DNA from: Porifericola rhodea
Lineage (GTDB): Bacteria; Bacteroidota; Bacteroidia; Cytophagales; Cyclobacteriaceae
Length of the DNA: 64,000 nucleotides
Direction: 5' to 3'
Assembly: GCF_030506305.1 (NCBI RefSeq)
Contig: NZ_CP119421.1
Location: forward strand, 4,852,501 to 4,916,500
Position numbers and translations under genes: made by a program. A model generated the notes under the pieces. The model did not search any database, was not told the DNA's origin, and worked only from the letters and a program-made list of their open reading frames with translations. Positions within the stretch are counted from its first letter, which is position 1, and the number at the start of each line of letters is the position of its first letter. Positions 35,477-44,456 of the stretch are shown one piece after another.

Positions 35477-37720
35477 ATGCAGCATATATCCATCATTGCC
35501 GATGAATTGCAGTTGAAAACCGGGCAAGTGTCTGCTACTGTCAAACTTCTGGACGAAGGGTCTACCGTACCGTTTATCTCCCGTTATCGCAAAGAAATGA
35601 CCGGAAGTCTGGATGAAGTAGCCGTTACTCAGATCCGGGATCGTATTATTCAGCTCCGCGAACTGGATAAGCGAAGAGAAAGTATTCTCAAGTCTATTGA
35701 AGAGCAGGGTAAGCTTACAGATGAGCTGGCAGATAAGATAAATGCCGCTGATACAATGGCCCGCCTGGAAGACCTTTACTTACCTTATAAACCTAAGCGT
35801 CGAACTAAAGCTACAATCGCCAAAGAAAAAGGCCTGGAGCCATTGGCTACACTGGTTTTTGAACAGGAAAATGTAGACTTACAGGAAGAAGCTAAAAAAT
35901 ATCTGGATAGCGAAAAAGAGGTCAATAACGAAGAAGAAGCCTTACAAGGCGCTCGCGACATTATCGCTGAATGGATTAACGAAGATCAGGAAGCACGTGC
36001 TGCTATGCGGGATCTCTTTATGAACAAAGCCACTTTTCAGTGTAAAGTAATCAGCGGTAAGGAAGAAGAAGGCCAGAAGTACAAAGATTATTTTGAGTGG
36101 GAAGAGCCTGTAAAAACAGCTCCCTCACACAGAGTACTGGCTATGCGCAGAGGTGAGAAGGAAATGATTTTGATGCTGAATATTGCCCCTCCTGAAGAGG
36201 AAGCCTTGCAGCTCTTAGAAAAGAAGTTTGTAAAAAGTAATACTCCGGCCGCAGAGCAGGTAGAAATAGCGCTTAAAGATAGCTACAAAAGATTGCTGAA
36301 GCCTTCTATAGAAACCGACATCCGTCTATCTACCAAAAAGAAGGCCGATGAAGACGCTATAAAAGTTTTTACTGAAAACCTGAGAGAGCTACTTATGTCG
36401 TCTCCACTCGGAGAAAAGAACATACTGGCTATTGACCCTGGTTTCCGTACTGGCTGCAAACTGGTATGCCTGAACAAACAGGGAAGACTACTGGAAAACA
36501 CAGCCATTTTCCCTAATGAACCTCAGCGTAAAACCATGGAGGCGGAAGCTATTATATTAGCCTACTGCCAGAAGCACAATATTGAAGCTATTGCTATAGG
36601 AAATGGTACAGCCAGCCGAGAGACAGAATCATTTGTAAGAGGTATTAAAGAACTTCCTAAAAGCATTCAGATTGTAATGGTAAACGAAAGTGGTGCTTCT
36701 GTTTACTCAGCTTCTGATGTTGCTAGAGAAGAGTTTCCAGATTATGACCTGACTGTTCGTGGAGCGGTCTCTATTGGTCGCCGATTAATGGACCCTCTGG
36801 CTGAGCTGGTAAAAATTGACCCTAAATCTATTGGGGTAGGACAATACCAGCACGATGTGGACCAGACTGCGCTGCGCCAGAGCCTTGACGATACTGTCAT
36901 CAGCTGTGTAAACAATGTAGGGGTTGAAGTAAATACTGCTAGTAAGCAATTGCTGACTTATGTTTCTGGTCTGGGACCTTCATTAGCACAAAGCATTGTA
37001 AATCATCGTAATGAAAAAGGACCTTTTAAAACTCGCGAAGAGCTGCTAAGCATTCCTCGTTTGGGTAGTAAAGCTTTTGAACAGGCGGCAGGTTTCTTAA
37101 GAATACGAGATGCGGAAAATCCCCTTGACCGCAGTGCGGTACACCCCGAGCGATACGAAACTGTAAACCAGATGGCTGCTGATCTGGGCTGTACTATAGA
37201 GGACCTGATTAAAGACGAAAACCTACGCAAAAGAATCAATCTTAAGCAGTACGTGTCTGATGATATCGGTCTTCCCACTCTAGAAGATATTTTGTCTGAG
37301 CTTTCCAAGCCAGGACGTGACCCACGCGAGCAGTTTGAAGCCTTTGAATTTGCCGAAGGCGTGCATGAGATAACAGATTTAAAAGTAGGCATGAAACTAC
37401 CAGGAATAGTAACCAACGTCACCAATTTTGGAGCATTTGTTGACCTGGGCGTTCATCAGGATGGACTAGTACATATAAGTCACCTGGCTGATAAATTTGT
37501 AGATAATCCTGCAGAAGTAGTAAAAGTACATCAGCAGGTACAGGTTACAGTAATGGAGGTTGATGTAGCCCGTAAAAGAATAGGTCTGTCTATGAAAAGT
37601 GATCCTTTTGCTCCTCCTAAAAAAGGTGGCCAAGGAGGAGGCAAAAGACCTAAAAAGCAAAACGAGCCTGAAGGAGACTTACAGTCTAAACTTGCTATGT
37701 TAAAAAATAAATTTAGATAA
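35477..37720 (+). CDS. tex: Tex-family S1 RNA-binding transcription accessory protein
   Basis: A 747-aa Tex/Spt6-like protein. The N-terminal PFISRYRKEMTGSLDE, the YqgF-like nuclease fold (ILAIDPGFRTGCK), the helix-hairpin-helix ASKQLLTYVSGLGPSLA and a C-terminal S1 domain (about residues 638-708; MKLPGIVTNVTNFGAFVDLG) occur in the canonical order. A basic tail follows. It probably acts on RNA polymerase or ribosome-linked transcripts. The stem of its terminator overlaps the end of the converging glucosidase gene. Confidence 0.96.
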   Translation: MQHISIIADELQLKTGQVSATVKLLDEGSTVPFISRYRKEMTGSLDEVAVTQIRDRIIQLRELDKRRESILKSIEEQGKLTDELADKINAADTMARLEDLYLPYKPKRRTKATIAKEKGLEPLATLVFEQENVDLQEEAKKYLDSEKEVNNEEEALQGARDIIAEWINEDQEARAAMRDLFMNKATFQCKVISGKEEEGQKYKDYFEWEEPVKTAPSHRVLAMRRGEKEMILMLNIAPPEEEALQLLEKKFVKSNTPAAEQVEIALKDSYKRLLKPSIETDIRLSTKKKADEDAIKVFTENLRELLMSSPLGEKNILAIDPGFRTGCKLVCLNKQGRLLENTAIFPNEPQRKTMEAEAIILAYCQKHNIEAIAIGNGTASRETESFVRGIKELPKSIQIVMVNESGASVYSASDVAREEFPDYDLTVRGAVSIGRRLMDPLAELVKIDPKSIGVGQYQHDVDQTALRQSLDDTVISCVNNVGVEVNTASKQLLTYVSGLGPSLAQSIVNHRNEKGPFKTREELLSIPRLGSKAFEQAAGFLRIRDAENPLDRSAVHPERYETVNQMAADLGCTIEDLIKDENLRKRINLKQYVSDDIGLPTLEDILSELSKPGRDPREQFEAFEFAEGVHEITDLKVGMKLPGIVTNVTNFGAFVDLGVHQDGLVHISHLADKFVDNPAEVVKVHQQVQVTVMEVDVARKRIGLSMKSDPFAPPKKGGQGGGKRPKKQNEPEGDLQSKLAMLKNKFR

Positions 37721-37727
37721 GCATTTG

Positions 37728-37758
37728 AAGCCCATCAATTGTGATGGGCTTTCTTTTT
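37728..37758. terminator. Shared terminator between tex and the glucosidase
   Basis: AAGCCCATCA (37728-37737) / TGATGGGCTT (37742-37751) is a 10-bp perfect stem with an ATTG loop and a following TCTTTTTA. The minus-strand stop codon (37735-37737) lies inside the stem. Confidence 0.88.
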
Positions 37759-40392
37759 ACTCGTTAAGTGGATCAGCTCTGCTACCAGACCCGTCCAGCC
37801 CGTCTGGTGAGAGGCTCCTAAACCTCTTCCATCATCACCGTTAAAATATTCGTAAAACAGCAGGTGATTATTAAAGTGTGGGTCTTTCTGAAATTTTTCA
37901 GTGTTTCCATGAAAAACTCTTTCCCCTTTTTCGTTCTTTCTAAAAATATTAATGAGACGCTCACTGATATTTGTCGCAATTTTATCCAGCGTAAGAAAAT
38001 TGCCTGAGCCGGTAGGATACTCCAGACGAAAGCTCTCTCCATAATAATCATGGAACTTCATCAAAGACTCAACGATAAGGTAGTTAATAGGAAACCAGAC
38101 TGGACCTCTCCAGTTAGAATTACCGCCAAACATAGATGAATCAGACTCACCAGGCAGATAATGTACCGTATGTGTTTGTCCATCAAATGAGTATTCGTAA
38201 GGGTGGTCTTTATGATATTTGGATAAGCCTCGTATTCCGTAGTCAGACAGAAATTCCGCTTCGTCTAACATTCTTCTTAGAATACATTTTAAGCGGTGTA
38301 CCCTTACCAGTGACAGCATACGTGTTTCACCTTTACCATGTTCGTACCAGCGAGAAATTAGTGAGCCAAGATCAGGCCGGTTACGTAGCACCCACTGCAA
38401 GCGACGTGTAAAGTCAGGTAAGGCCTCCAGCAGCTCAGGTCTGAGAACTTCTACAGCAAACAGAGGAATAATACCAACAATTGAGCGCACTTTCAGTATT
38501 TGAGTAGCACCATTCTCCAGATGTACAGCATCATAGTAAAATTCATCCGTTTCATCCCAGAGATCCACCCCTTCCTTACCAATATTAAACATAGCTCCGG
38601 CAATGGAAAGAAAGTGCTCAAAGAATTTAGAGGCCATTTCCTGATAGTATGGACGAGTCTGAGATATTTCTAAAGCCATTCTCAGCATGTTTAGCGAATA
38701 CATTGCCATCCAGGCAGTAGCATCAGCCTGCTCCATACGCCCTCCAGCGGGTAAGCCATGGCTGCGGTCAAACACACCAATGTTGTCCAAGCCTAAAAAC
38801 CCACCTTCAAATAGATTATTACCGCTGGTGTCTTTCTGATTTACCCACCAGGTGAAGTTCATCAATAATTTATGAAATATTTTTTCTAAGAACTCAATAT
38901 CGCCTTCTCCCGACCTTTCTTTGTCTATACTATACACTTTCCAGGCACTCCAGGCATGCACAGGTGGATTTACATCGCTAAAATTCCACTCATAAGCAGG
39001 GATTTGCCCATTGGGGTGCATATAGTACTCTCTGAGCATTAATAAAAGCTGGCGCTTTGTAAAATTTGGATCTACCCGGGCCAGTGGAATACAATGAAAG
39101 GCAAGGTCCCAGGCAGCATACCAGGGGTATTCCCATTTGTCTGGCATGGAAATGATATTATTATTTACCAGATGCCGCCAGCTGCTGTTTCTCCCTGCTC
39201 GGCGATGATGACTACTTTTGTTGAATTTAGGGTCACCGTTTAACCACTGATTGACATCATAGAGGTAAAACTGCTTGCTCCATAGCATTCCGGCATAAGC
39301 CTGACGTTGAATATTTAAAAGTTCAGGATCTTTTACCCCCTTCTGTAAACCCTGGTAAAAATCATCAGCTTCTTTTAACCGGTCTGCAAATACCTGATCA
39401 AAATCTTCAAAAGCCTTAGCCGTTCGGGTTGACATACGAAGCCTGATTACCCACTCCTCTCCCGCTTTCAGATTTTTTTTCCAGTATAATGCAGATTTTG
39501 TGCCTCTCAGGTCTGGGTTTACACTATCGGCATGACCGTGTACTACATAATCATTGATACCATCTTTAGCATAAGCTTTTTCATTTTTGCCACCTTCCAA
39601 CTTCTCCCAATTGGTTTCGTTTTCGCAGAATAATAATTCCGGCTCACCTTCATAGTGTAGGAAGGCATCTTTCTGCATACGGTATTTAATTCTGATAGCT
39701 TTATCCTTAGGCATGGCTATCAATTCCGGTTGGTAGTCATCATGCCCCCAAGACCAGCTGTTTCTAAACCAGGCAGTAGGCAATAAATGAAAAGGGGCCG
39801 TCTTTTTTGAGCGGTTAACTACGGTAATTTTTGCGAGTATATCGTCTGATTTTGCTTTGGCATACTCTACAAACACATCAAAATACTCGTCCTGATCAAA
39901 AATTCCAGTATCTATAAGCTCATACTCTGTTTCTAATTTAGAGCGTCGCTTATTTTCCTGTAGCAGTTTATCGTAAGGAAAAGGCTGCATGGGGTATTTG
40001 TACAGCATCTTCATGTAAGTATGTGTCGGCGTAGAGTCCAGATAGTAATATAATTCTTTGACATCTTCGCCATGGTTACCCTCATGGTTTGCCAGACCAA
40101 ACAATCGCTCTTTCAGTATGGGGTCTTTCCCATTCCACATGGCTACAGAAAAGCAAAACTGTTGCTTATGATCAGAAAGGCCGGCAATACCATCTTCGCC
40201 CCAGCGGTATGCTTTGCTACGCGCCATATCATGAGTAAAAGAACCCCAGGCAAAGCCATGGTCACTATAATCTTCTCTAACGGTTCCCCATTGCCTTTCA
40301 GACAAATATGGGCCAAAACGCCTCCAGGTTTTATTATCAGAAGATGAAAGTATTCTATCCCACTCCGGGTTATGTAGATATTCTTTGGACAT
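37735..40392 (-). CDS. GH63-like glucosidase (MGH1-like)
   Basis: An 885-aa protein of the GH63/MGH1-like (alpha/alpha)6-barrel class. The N-terminal WRRFGPYLSERQWGTVREDYS is typical of bacterial members, as are EYPWYAAWDLAFHCIPLA (residues about 423-440), PAYEWNFSDVNPPVHAWSA and the late GNSNWRGPVWFPINYL. There is no signal peptide, so it acts in the cytoplasm, probably on alpha-glucosides such as mannosylglycerate-, trehalose- or sucrose-related solutes; substrate not certain. It ends at a terminator shared with tex. Confidence 0.88.
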   Translation of the reverse strand: MSKEYLHNPEWDRILSSSDNKTWRRFGPYLSERQWGTVREDYSDHGFAWGSFTHDMARSKAYRWGEDGIAGLSDHKQQFCFSVAMWNGKDPILKERLFGLANHEGNHGEDVKELYYYLDSTPTHTYMKMLYKYPMQPFPYDKLLQENKRRSKLETEYELIDTGIFDQDEYFDVFVEYAKAKSDDILAKITVVNRSKKTAPFHLLPTAWFRNSWSWGHDDYQPELIAMPKDKAIRIKYRMQKDAFLHYEGEPELLFCENETNWEKLEGGKNEKAYAKDGINDYVVHGHADSVNPDLRGTKSALYWKKNLKAGEEWVIRLRMSTRTAKAFEDFDQVFADRLKEADDFYQGLQKGVKDPELLNIQRQAYAGMLWSKQFYLYDVNQWLNGDPKFNKSSHHRRAGRNSSWRHLVNNNIISMPDKWEYPWYAAWDLAFHCIPLARVDPNFTKRQLLLMLREYYMHPNGQIPAYEWNFSDVNPPVHAWSAWKVYSIDKERSGEGDIEFLEKIFHKLLMNFTWWVNQKDTSGNNLFEGGFLGLDNIGVFDRSHGLPAGGRMEQADATAWMAMYSLNMLRMALEISQTRPYYQEMASKFFEHFLSIAGAMFNIGKEGVDLWDETDEFYYDAVHLENGATQILKVRSIVGIIPLFAVEVLRPELLEALPDFTRRLQWVLRNRPDLGSLISRWYEHGKGETRMLSLVRVHRLKCILRRMLDEAEFLSDYGIRGLSKYHKDHPYEYSFDGQTHTVHYLPGESDSSMFGGNSNWRGPVWFPINYLIVESLMKFHDYYGESFRLEYPTGSGNFLTLDKIATNISERLINIFRKNEKGERVFHGNTEKFQKDPHFNNHLLFYEYFNGDDGRGLGASHQTGWTGLVAELIHLTSKKKAHHN

Positions 40393-40541
40393 GTCAGTTT
40401 TGAATTAGAGATCGAGAGTGCCGAAAATATAAAATTTACGGACAAGCAGTAATTATGCTGATATTTAATAGGCTAAAAGTGCCTGAAGATAGCTTCAGTA
40501 AAGCAATATTAACAGAAAACTGTAATTAAGAATAAAAATAC

Positions 40542-40958
40542 CTATTCAGCACGATCAATAGATTTAATATACTCTTGCATAAGATTGGTTTTTGCCTCTC
40601 GCTCAAAGGAAAACACTTTTTCTTCACGATTCAAGTAATCAAATAGAGCTAATGACTGCTCATATTTTGTTTTGGCCAATGAAAATTTTTGTTTTTCGTA
40701 ATAGAGATCGCCTTCCTCTTTTAACAACTCTGCCAGCACATTAAACTCCTCTAGGCCCAGCGAAGAATGGTTTGTCAGCTTACTAATAAATCCTGCTTCA
40801 TCTAGTTTTTCTGGTGATATACTCAGTAGTTTTTTGTAAGCTTCCTCAACTACTGTGAGGGCTTCCTCATTTTTACCTTCCATTTTTAAAGCTTTTGCTT
40901 TTTTTTGCACCTGATCTAATTGTTGCAATAGCTTGAGAAGAATATCTTTCTTTAACAT
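40542..40958 (-). CDS. Hypothetical helical protein, TPR-like
   Basis: A 138-aa, all-helical protein with a tetratricopeptide-like C-terminal half (YYEKQKFSLAKTKYEQSLALF). There is no signal peptide. No family is recognised with certainty. It is 149 nt upstream of the GH63 gene on the same strand and could be cotranscribed. Confidence 0.65.
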   Translation of the reverse strand: MLKKDILLKLLQQLDQVQKKAKALKMEGKNEEALTVVEEAYKKLLSISPEKLDEAGFISKLTNHSSLGLEEFNVLAELLKEEGDLYYEKQKFSLAKTKYEQSLALFDYLNREEKVFSFEREAKTNLMQEYIKSIDRAE

Positions 40959-41118
40959 ATAGTTTAAACTAGATAATGAAATTGAACTAACGTAAGTATA
41001 GCATGAGTTATACTAAACTCATTAACTTACCAGCATATAAAGTGAAGAATCTAATTTAAAATCACATATTCACGTTCATGCTTTAGTATTTTCTAATTTA
41101 CAAACTTTTGAAATTACT

Positions 41119-42126
41119 ATGCTTAAATATATTTCTCCGATACTGTTTGCCTTTTTGATAACTGCCTGTGGTACCTCTTCTGATGAAAAAGATCAAAAGC
41201 AGGACATGGAACCTACTGCCAAGGATGATAGTATCAGTAAAAAGCCGTATCAGGCAGTATCATTGCTGGGAGACACTCTTTATGCTTTAGATATTGAAGA
41301 AGAGCGGCAGAAACAATACGATTCTGCACTAGATGTAGCTTTAGAAAACTACAAAAACGCACCACAAAACCTTGATAATATCGTTTGGTTAGGTCGTCGG
41401 CTGGCTTATCTGGGAAGGTATCAGGAAGCAATAGAAACCTATACCAAAGGTTTGCAGTACTTTCCTAATTCCGCTGAACTTTATCGTCATCGTGGTCATC
41501 GTTTTATTTCCACCAGGCAATTTGATCGGGCTATTGCAGACCTGGAGAGAAGCGCAATTCTTGTAAAGTCTATTCCAATTTCCGATGAAGCTAATGGTAT
41601 TCCTATACCCTTACCGGAAGATAATAAGCCTTCTTCATTACAGTTTAACATTTTCTATCATTTGGGTTTAGCATATTATCTTGAAGGACAATACGGTAAG
41701 GCTGCTGAAGCCTACGAAAAATGTCTTGAGTATAGCAGAACCGATGATGAAATTGCTGCTACCGCCGACTGGCTGTATATGGCCTATCGTAGAATGGGTG
41801 AAGATGAAGTAGCAGAGGAAACACTAGCCATGATCCATGAAGATATGGACATTAAAGAAAATGAGGGCTACTTTGAAAGATTGTTAATGTACAAAGGTAT
41901 GGTTGAGCCAGACTCTCTGCTGAATATTAATGCCGATGTACCACTTGCCGACAGAGACCTGGCTTTGGCTACTCAAGGGTATGGTGTAGGAAACTTTTAT
42001 ATGTATAATGGAGAAAAACAGTTAGGAAAGCAGGTACTGGAAAATATAGTAGAGGGAAGACACTGGGCTGCTTTTGGTTACATAGCTGCTGAGGCCGATC
42101 TGGCACGAATGCGCCAGCAGCGCTGA
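41119..42126 (+). CDS. TPR-repeat lipoprotein
   Basis: A 335-aa lipoprotein: signal peptide with lipobox LITAC (Cys17), then an Asp/Lys-rich linker and tetratricopeptide repeats from about residue 75 to 230 (GRYQEAIETYTKGLQYFPNS, QFDRAIADLERSA, GQYGKAAEAYEKCLEY). It is probably a periplasmic or outer-membrane scaffold. Function unknown. A 207-nt gap separates it from the next gene. Confidence 0.85.
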   Translation: MLKYISPILFAFLITACGTSSDEKDQKQDMEPTAKDDSISKKPYQAVSLLGDTLYALDIEEERQKQYDSALDVALENYKNAPQNLDNIVWLGRRLAYLGRYQEAIETYTKGLQYFPNSAELYRHRGHRFISTRQFDRAIADLERSAILVKSIPISDEANGIPIPLPEDNKPSSLQFNIFYHLGLAYYLEGQYGKAAEAYEKCLEYSRTDDEIAATADWLYMAYRRMGEDEVAEETLAMIHEDMDIKENEGYFERLLMYKGMVEPDSLLNINADVPLADRDLALATQGYGVGNFYMYNGEKQLGKQVLENIVEGRHWAAFGYIAAEADLARMRQQR

Positions 42127-42333
42127 TGCAATAAAATCAGGGCTTATCACTTTTTCATTCTTCTTATCGCCCGATATATTATGCTACCCAAAAGTGAAGA
42201 ATAGATATATCTACCATATACCTTCTGGAACAAGCTTATGATTAATTATTGAACAGGACTTACATCATCTAGCGATTGATCATTTCTTACTACTTTATTT
42301 TTCCTACAAAGCTTTATTTGTCAAAAAAAAGCT

Positions 42334-43209
42334 TTGATACGACTAACAGTTCTATTTTTTGCAGTATTTAGCTTTAGCATTTCTCTAGGTATTGCACAGT
42401 CTCATAAGTATAGTAGAGGAAAAGATTGGTTTAGCAGCACCCAAGGCTTTATTGGAGTTTGGGCGGGCGCGAATGCTTCCCAGATACAGCTAAACCAAAG
42501 CTATTCAGACTTCACCCTGATCAGTTCAGGAGATGAAGTAATTGATGATCAGAAAGCATACGATACATTTAGTAGTAATATCGGAAACGAGCTTGGTCTT
42601 TCTACTGCTTTCTCTTTCAGCAAACTACTCACACTAGCCTTCTCTCCCTCCTACAAAACAATTCAATACAATTACCACAGTCAGTTTATCTGGCAGGATG
42701 AAGAAAATAGCAGTAACATTCTGGAACATAAGTATCAGCACAAGCAGATTCTGCACTATCTCTCTTTACCTCTGGCTATCAGGTTTAAAGCTTATGGGAA
42801 AAGAATTAGGCCCTATGTGCAATTTGGCGGGTATTATGACATGCTAATAAACGCCCAGAAACAGGTAACCACAGAAGGTATAGATCAGGCATCTGGCGCA
42901 CAAATCAGTTTTACAGATGCCCCACAGTCTACAGATATTAGTCAGTTGTACATCCGCTCCCACGCTGGGGTTATGGGAGGTGCAGGTCTGAGCTATAATC
43001 TGGGTACTATGTTAATTTATCTGGATGCCCAATATCGTTACGGGCTGCACTCAATTAGCAGCGCCAGCAACAGATACAAAGGCACCCGTAATCTACCTGG
43101 GTTTGGTAATGTTCAAGATGATCTGAGCATTAGAAATATTAGCCTTTCTTTCGGTTGTTACTTCCCTCTGAAGTTCTTAACCAAAGACTTTAAACCAGTA
43201 ATTCTTTAG
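42334..43209 (+). CDS. Outer-membrane beta-barrel protein (PorT-like fold), TTG start
   Basis: A 291-aa protein with a signal peptide (residues 1-22, ending GIAQS) and alternating beta-strand pattern with aromatic girdles (GFIGVWAGANASQI, YVQFGGYYDML, MLIYLDAQYRYGL), as in the outer-membrane beta-barrel (PorT-like) proteins. The frame starts at TTG 42334; no ATG is available upstream. The lipoprotein at 43213 begins 3 nt after its stop, so they form an operon. Confidence 0.75.
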   Translation: MIRLTVLFFAVFSFSISLGIAQSHKYSRGKDWFSSTQGFIGVWAGANASQIQLNQSYSDFTLISSGDEVIDDQKAYDTFSSNIGNELGLSTAFSFSKLLTLAFSPSYKTIQYNYHSQFIWQDEENSSNILEHKYQHKQILHYLSLPLAIRFKAYGKRIRPYVQFGGYYDMLINAQKQVTTEGIDQASGAQISFTDAPQSTDISQLYIRSHAGVMGGAGLSYNLGTMLIYLDAQYRYGLHSISSASNRYKGTRNLPGFGNVQDDLSIRNISLSFGCYFPLKFLTKDFKPVIL

Positions 43210-43212
43210 ACA

Positions 43213-44418
43213 ATGAAACCAATAGCTTTTTTCAATTATTTCAGTTTGGCAGTAGTTTTCTGTTGTCTATTTAGCGCATGTGACATTTCAGAAAATGAAA
43301 TAGAGCCTGGCTTAAGCTTTACAAAAATATATAATAGCAGCAGCTTTACAGAGTCATACGATCCATTAGACGTAGTTGCTTTACCAGATAGTGCGTATCT
43401 GATTCTTTCTTCTACCAACTCCTGGAATATACACTTACTCAAAGTAGATAGTGAAGGAGAACTCATCTGGACTCAAGATCTTGACGAACCCTATGTAAAC
43501 GCCCTTCCTCAGCTCTATCAGCAGGAAAACCGCACTTATTTAGTTTGCATGGATGAGTTACAGCTAGGCACTTATGTATTAGAAGTTAATGCGGCTGATG
43601 GCAGTACTGAAGAAGTATTTCAAGACCGAGAACTAACGTATCCTTTAGCTGCCCATCTGGCAGGTGATCATTCCTGGTTAATACAGTCTTACAACCGTGA
43701 AGCAAGAAAAACAACCATCACTAAAATAGACGCAGAGTTTAGCCAGCAATGGCAACAAGAGTTTGACATTCTGGAAGATGTGGAAGAAAAAATAGTTAAA
43801 CACCTTACTCGTACGGGCGACCGACTCCCATTCTTTAATGGATATGCTCAGGGGAATGGTAATGCTGGCTTCTATTATTTTAATGGGTTTAACAACTATA
43901 CAATGGCACTCACTTTTTTGAATCCTTCAGATGGTGAGGCCCTTGGAGTGATGAATGGTTTTCGTGACCTTGGATATGTAAATGCGGCAAACGGCCTTTC
44001 TAATGGGGTAATGGCCTTATCTAAAAATAGTTACGGAGACAATTATCTGGCTCCATTTTCTCAGATTAATGAGCGTACTGTAAGTTCAAGTAGCGACCTG
44101 GAAGCTAATAATTTTCCTGAAATAGCCCCTGAAGCTCCAGTCATCCTTAAAACTTTTGAATTGGTAGGTGACGAAGTAAGCTTTTACGCTACACACTCAA
44201 AAAGCAACAGAATCATGCTATATGCTTATTCTGCTACTGATGGTTCTTTTTTGGGCGTTGAATACCTTGGACAGAGCTCTCCTTACGAGATTGCTAACAT
44301 ACTACAGACTGGAGATGGCGGAATGTTAGTCTTGGGCAAAACATACGTAGCAGGCAGGTTCGCTCGCATTTGTCTTTTTAAGCTTACTGAAGAAGAAGTA
44401 TTAGCTATAATTCAATAA
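43213..44418 (+). CDS. Lipoprotein with beta-propeller-like repeats
   Basis: A 401-aa lipoprotein: signal peptide with lipobox FSACD (Cys23). Repeated beta-rich units of the type GELIWTQDLD and DGGMLVLGKT suggest a beta-propeller, as found in many surface lipoproteins. It is 3 nt downstream of an outer-membrane beta-barrel gene and may be its partner. No function can be assigned. Confidence 0.75.
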   Translation: MKPIAFFNYFSLAVVFCCLFSACDISENEIEPGLSFTKIYNSSSFTESYDPLDVVALPDSAYLILSSTNSWNIHLLKVDSEGELIWTQDLDEPYVNALPQLYQQENRTYLVCMDELQLGTYVLEVNAADGSTEEVFQDRELTYPLAAHLAGDHSWLIQSYNREARKTTITKIDAEFSQQWQQEFDILEDVEEKIVKHLTRTGDRLPFFNGYAQGNGNAGFYYFNGFNNYTMALTFLNPSDGEALGVMNGFRDLGYVNAANGLSNGVMALSKNSYGDNYLAPFSQINERTVSSSSDLEANNFPEIAPEAPVILKTFELVGDEVSFYATHSKSNRIMLYAYSATDGSFLGVEYLGQSSPYEIANILQTGDGGMLVLGKTYVAGRFARICLFKLTEEEVLAIIQ

Positions 44419-44421
44419 AAA

Positions 44422-44456
44422 AATAGTAGTCTACTTATTAGCTAGACTACTATTAA
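44422..44456. terminator. Shared terminator between lipoprotein and DUF1501 genes
   Basis: AATAGTAGTCTA (44422-44433) / TAGACTACTATT (44443-44454) is a 12-bp perfect stem. The minus strand has the longer T tract (complement of the A run at 44416-44423). The minus-strand stop (44442-44444) is inside the hairpin. Confidence 0.85.
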
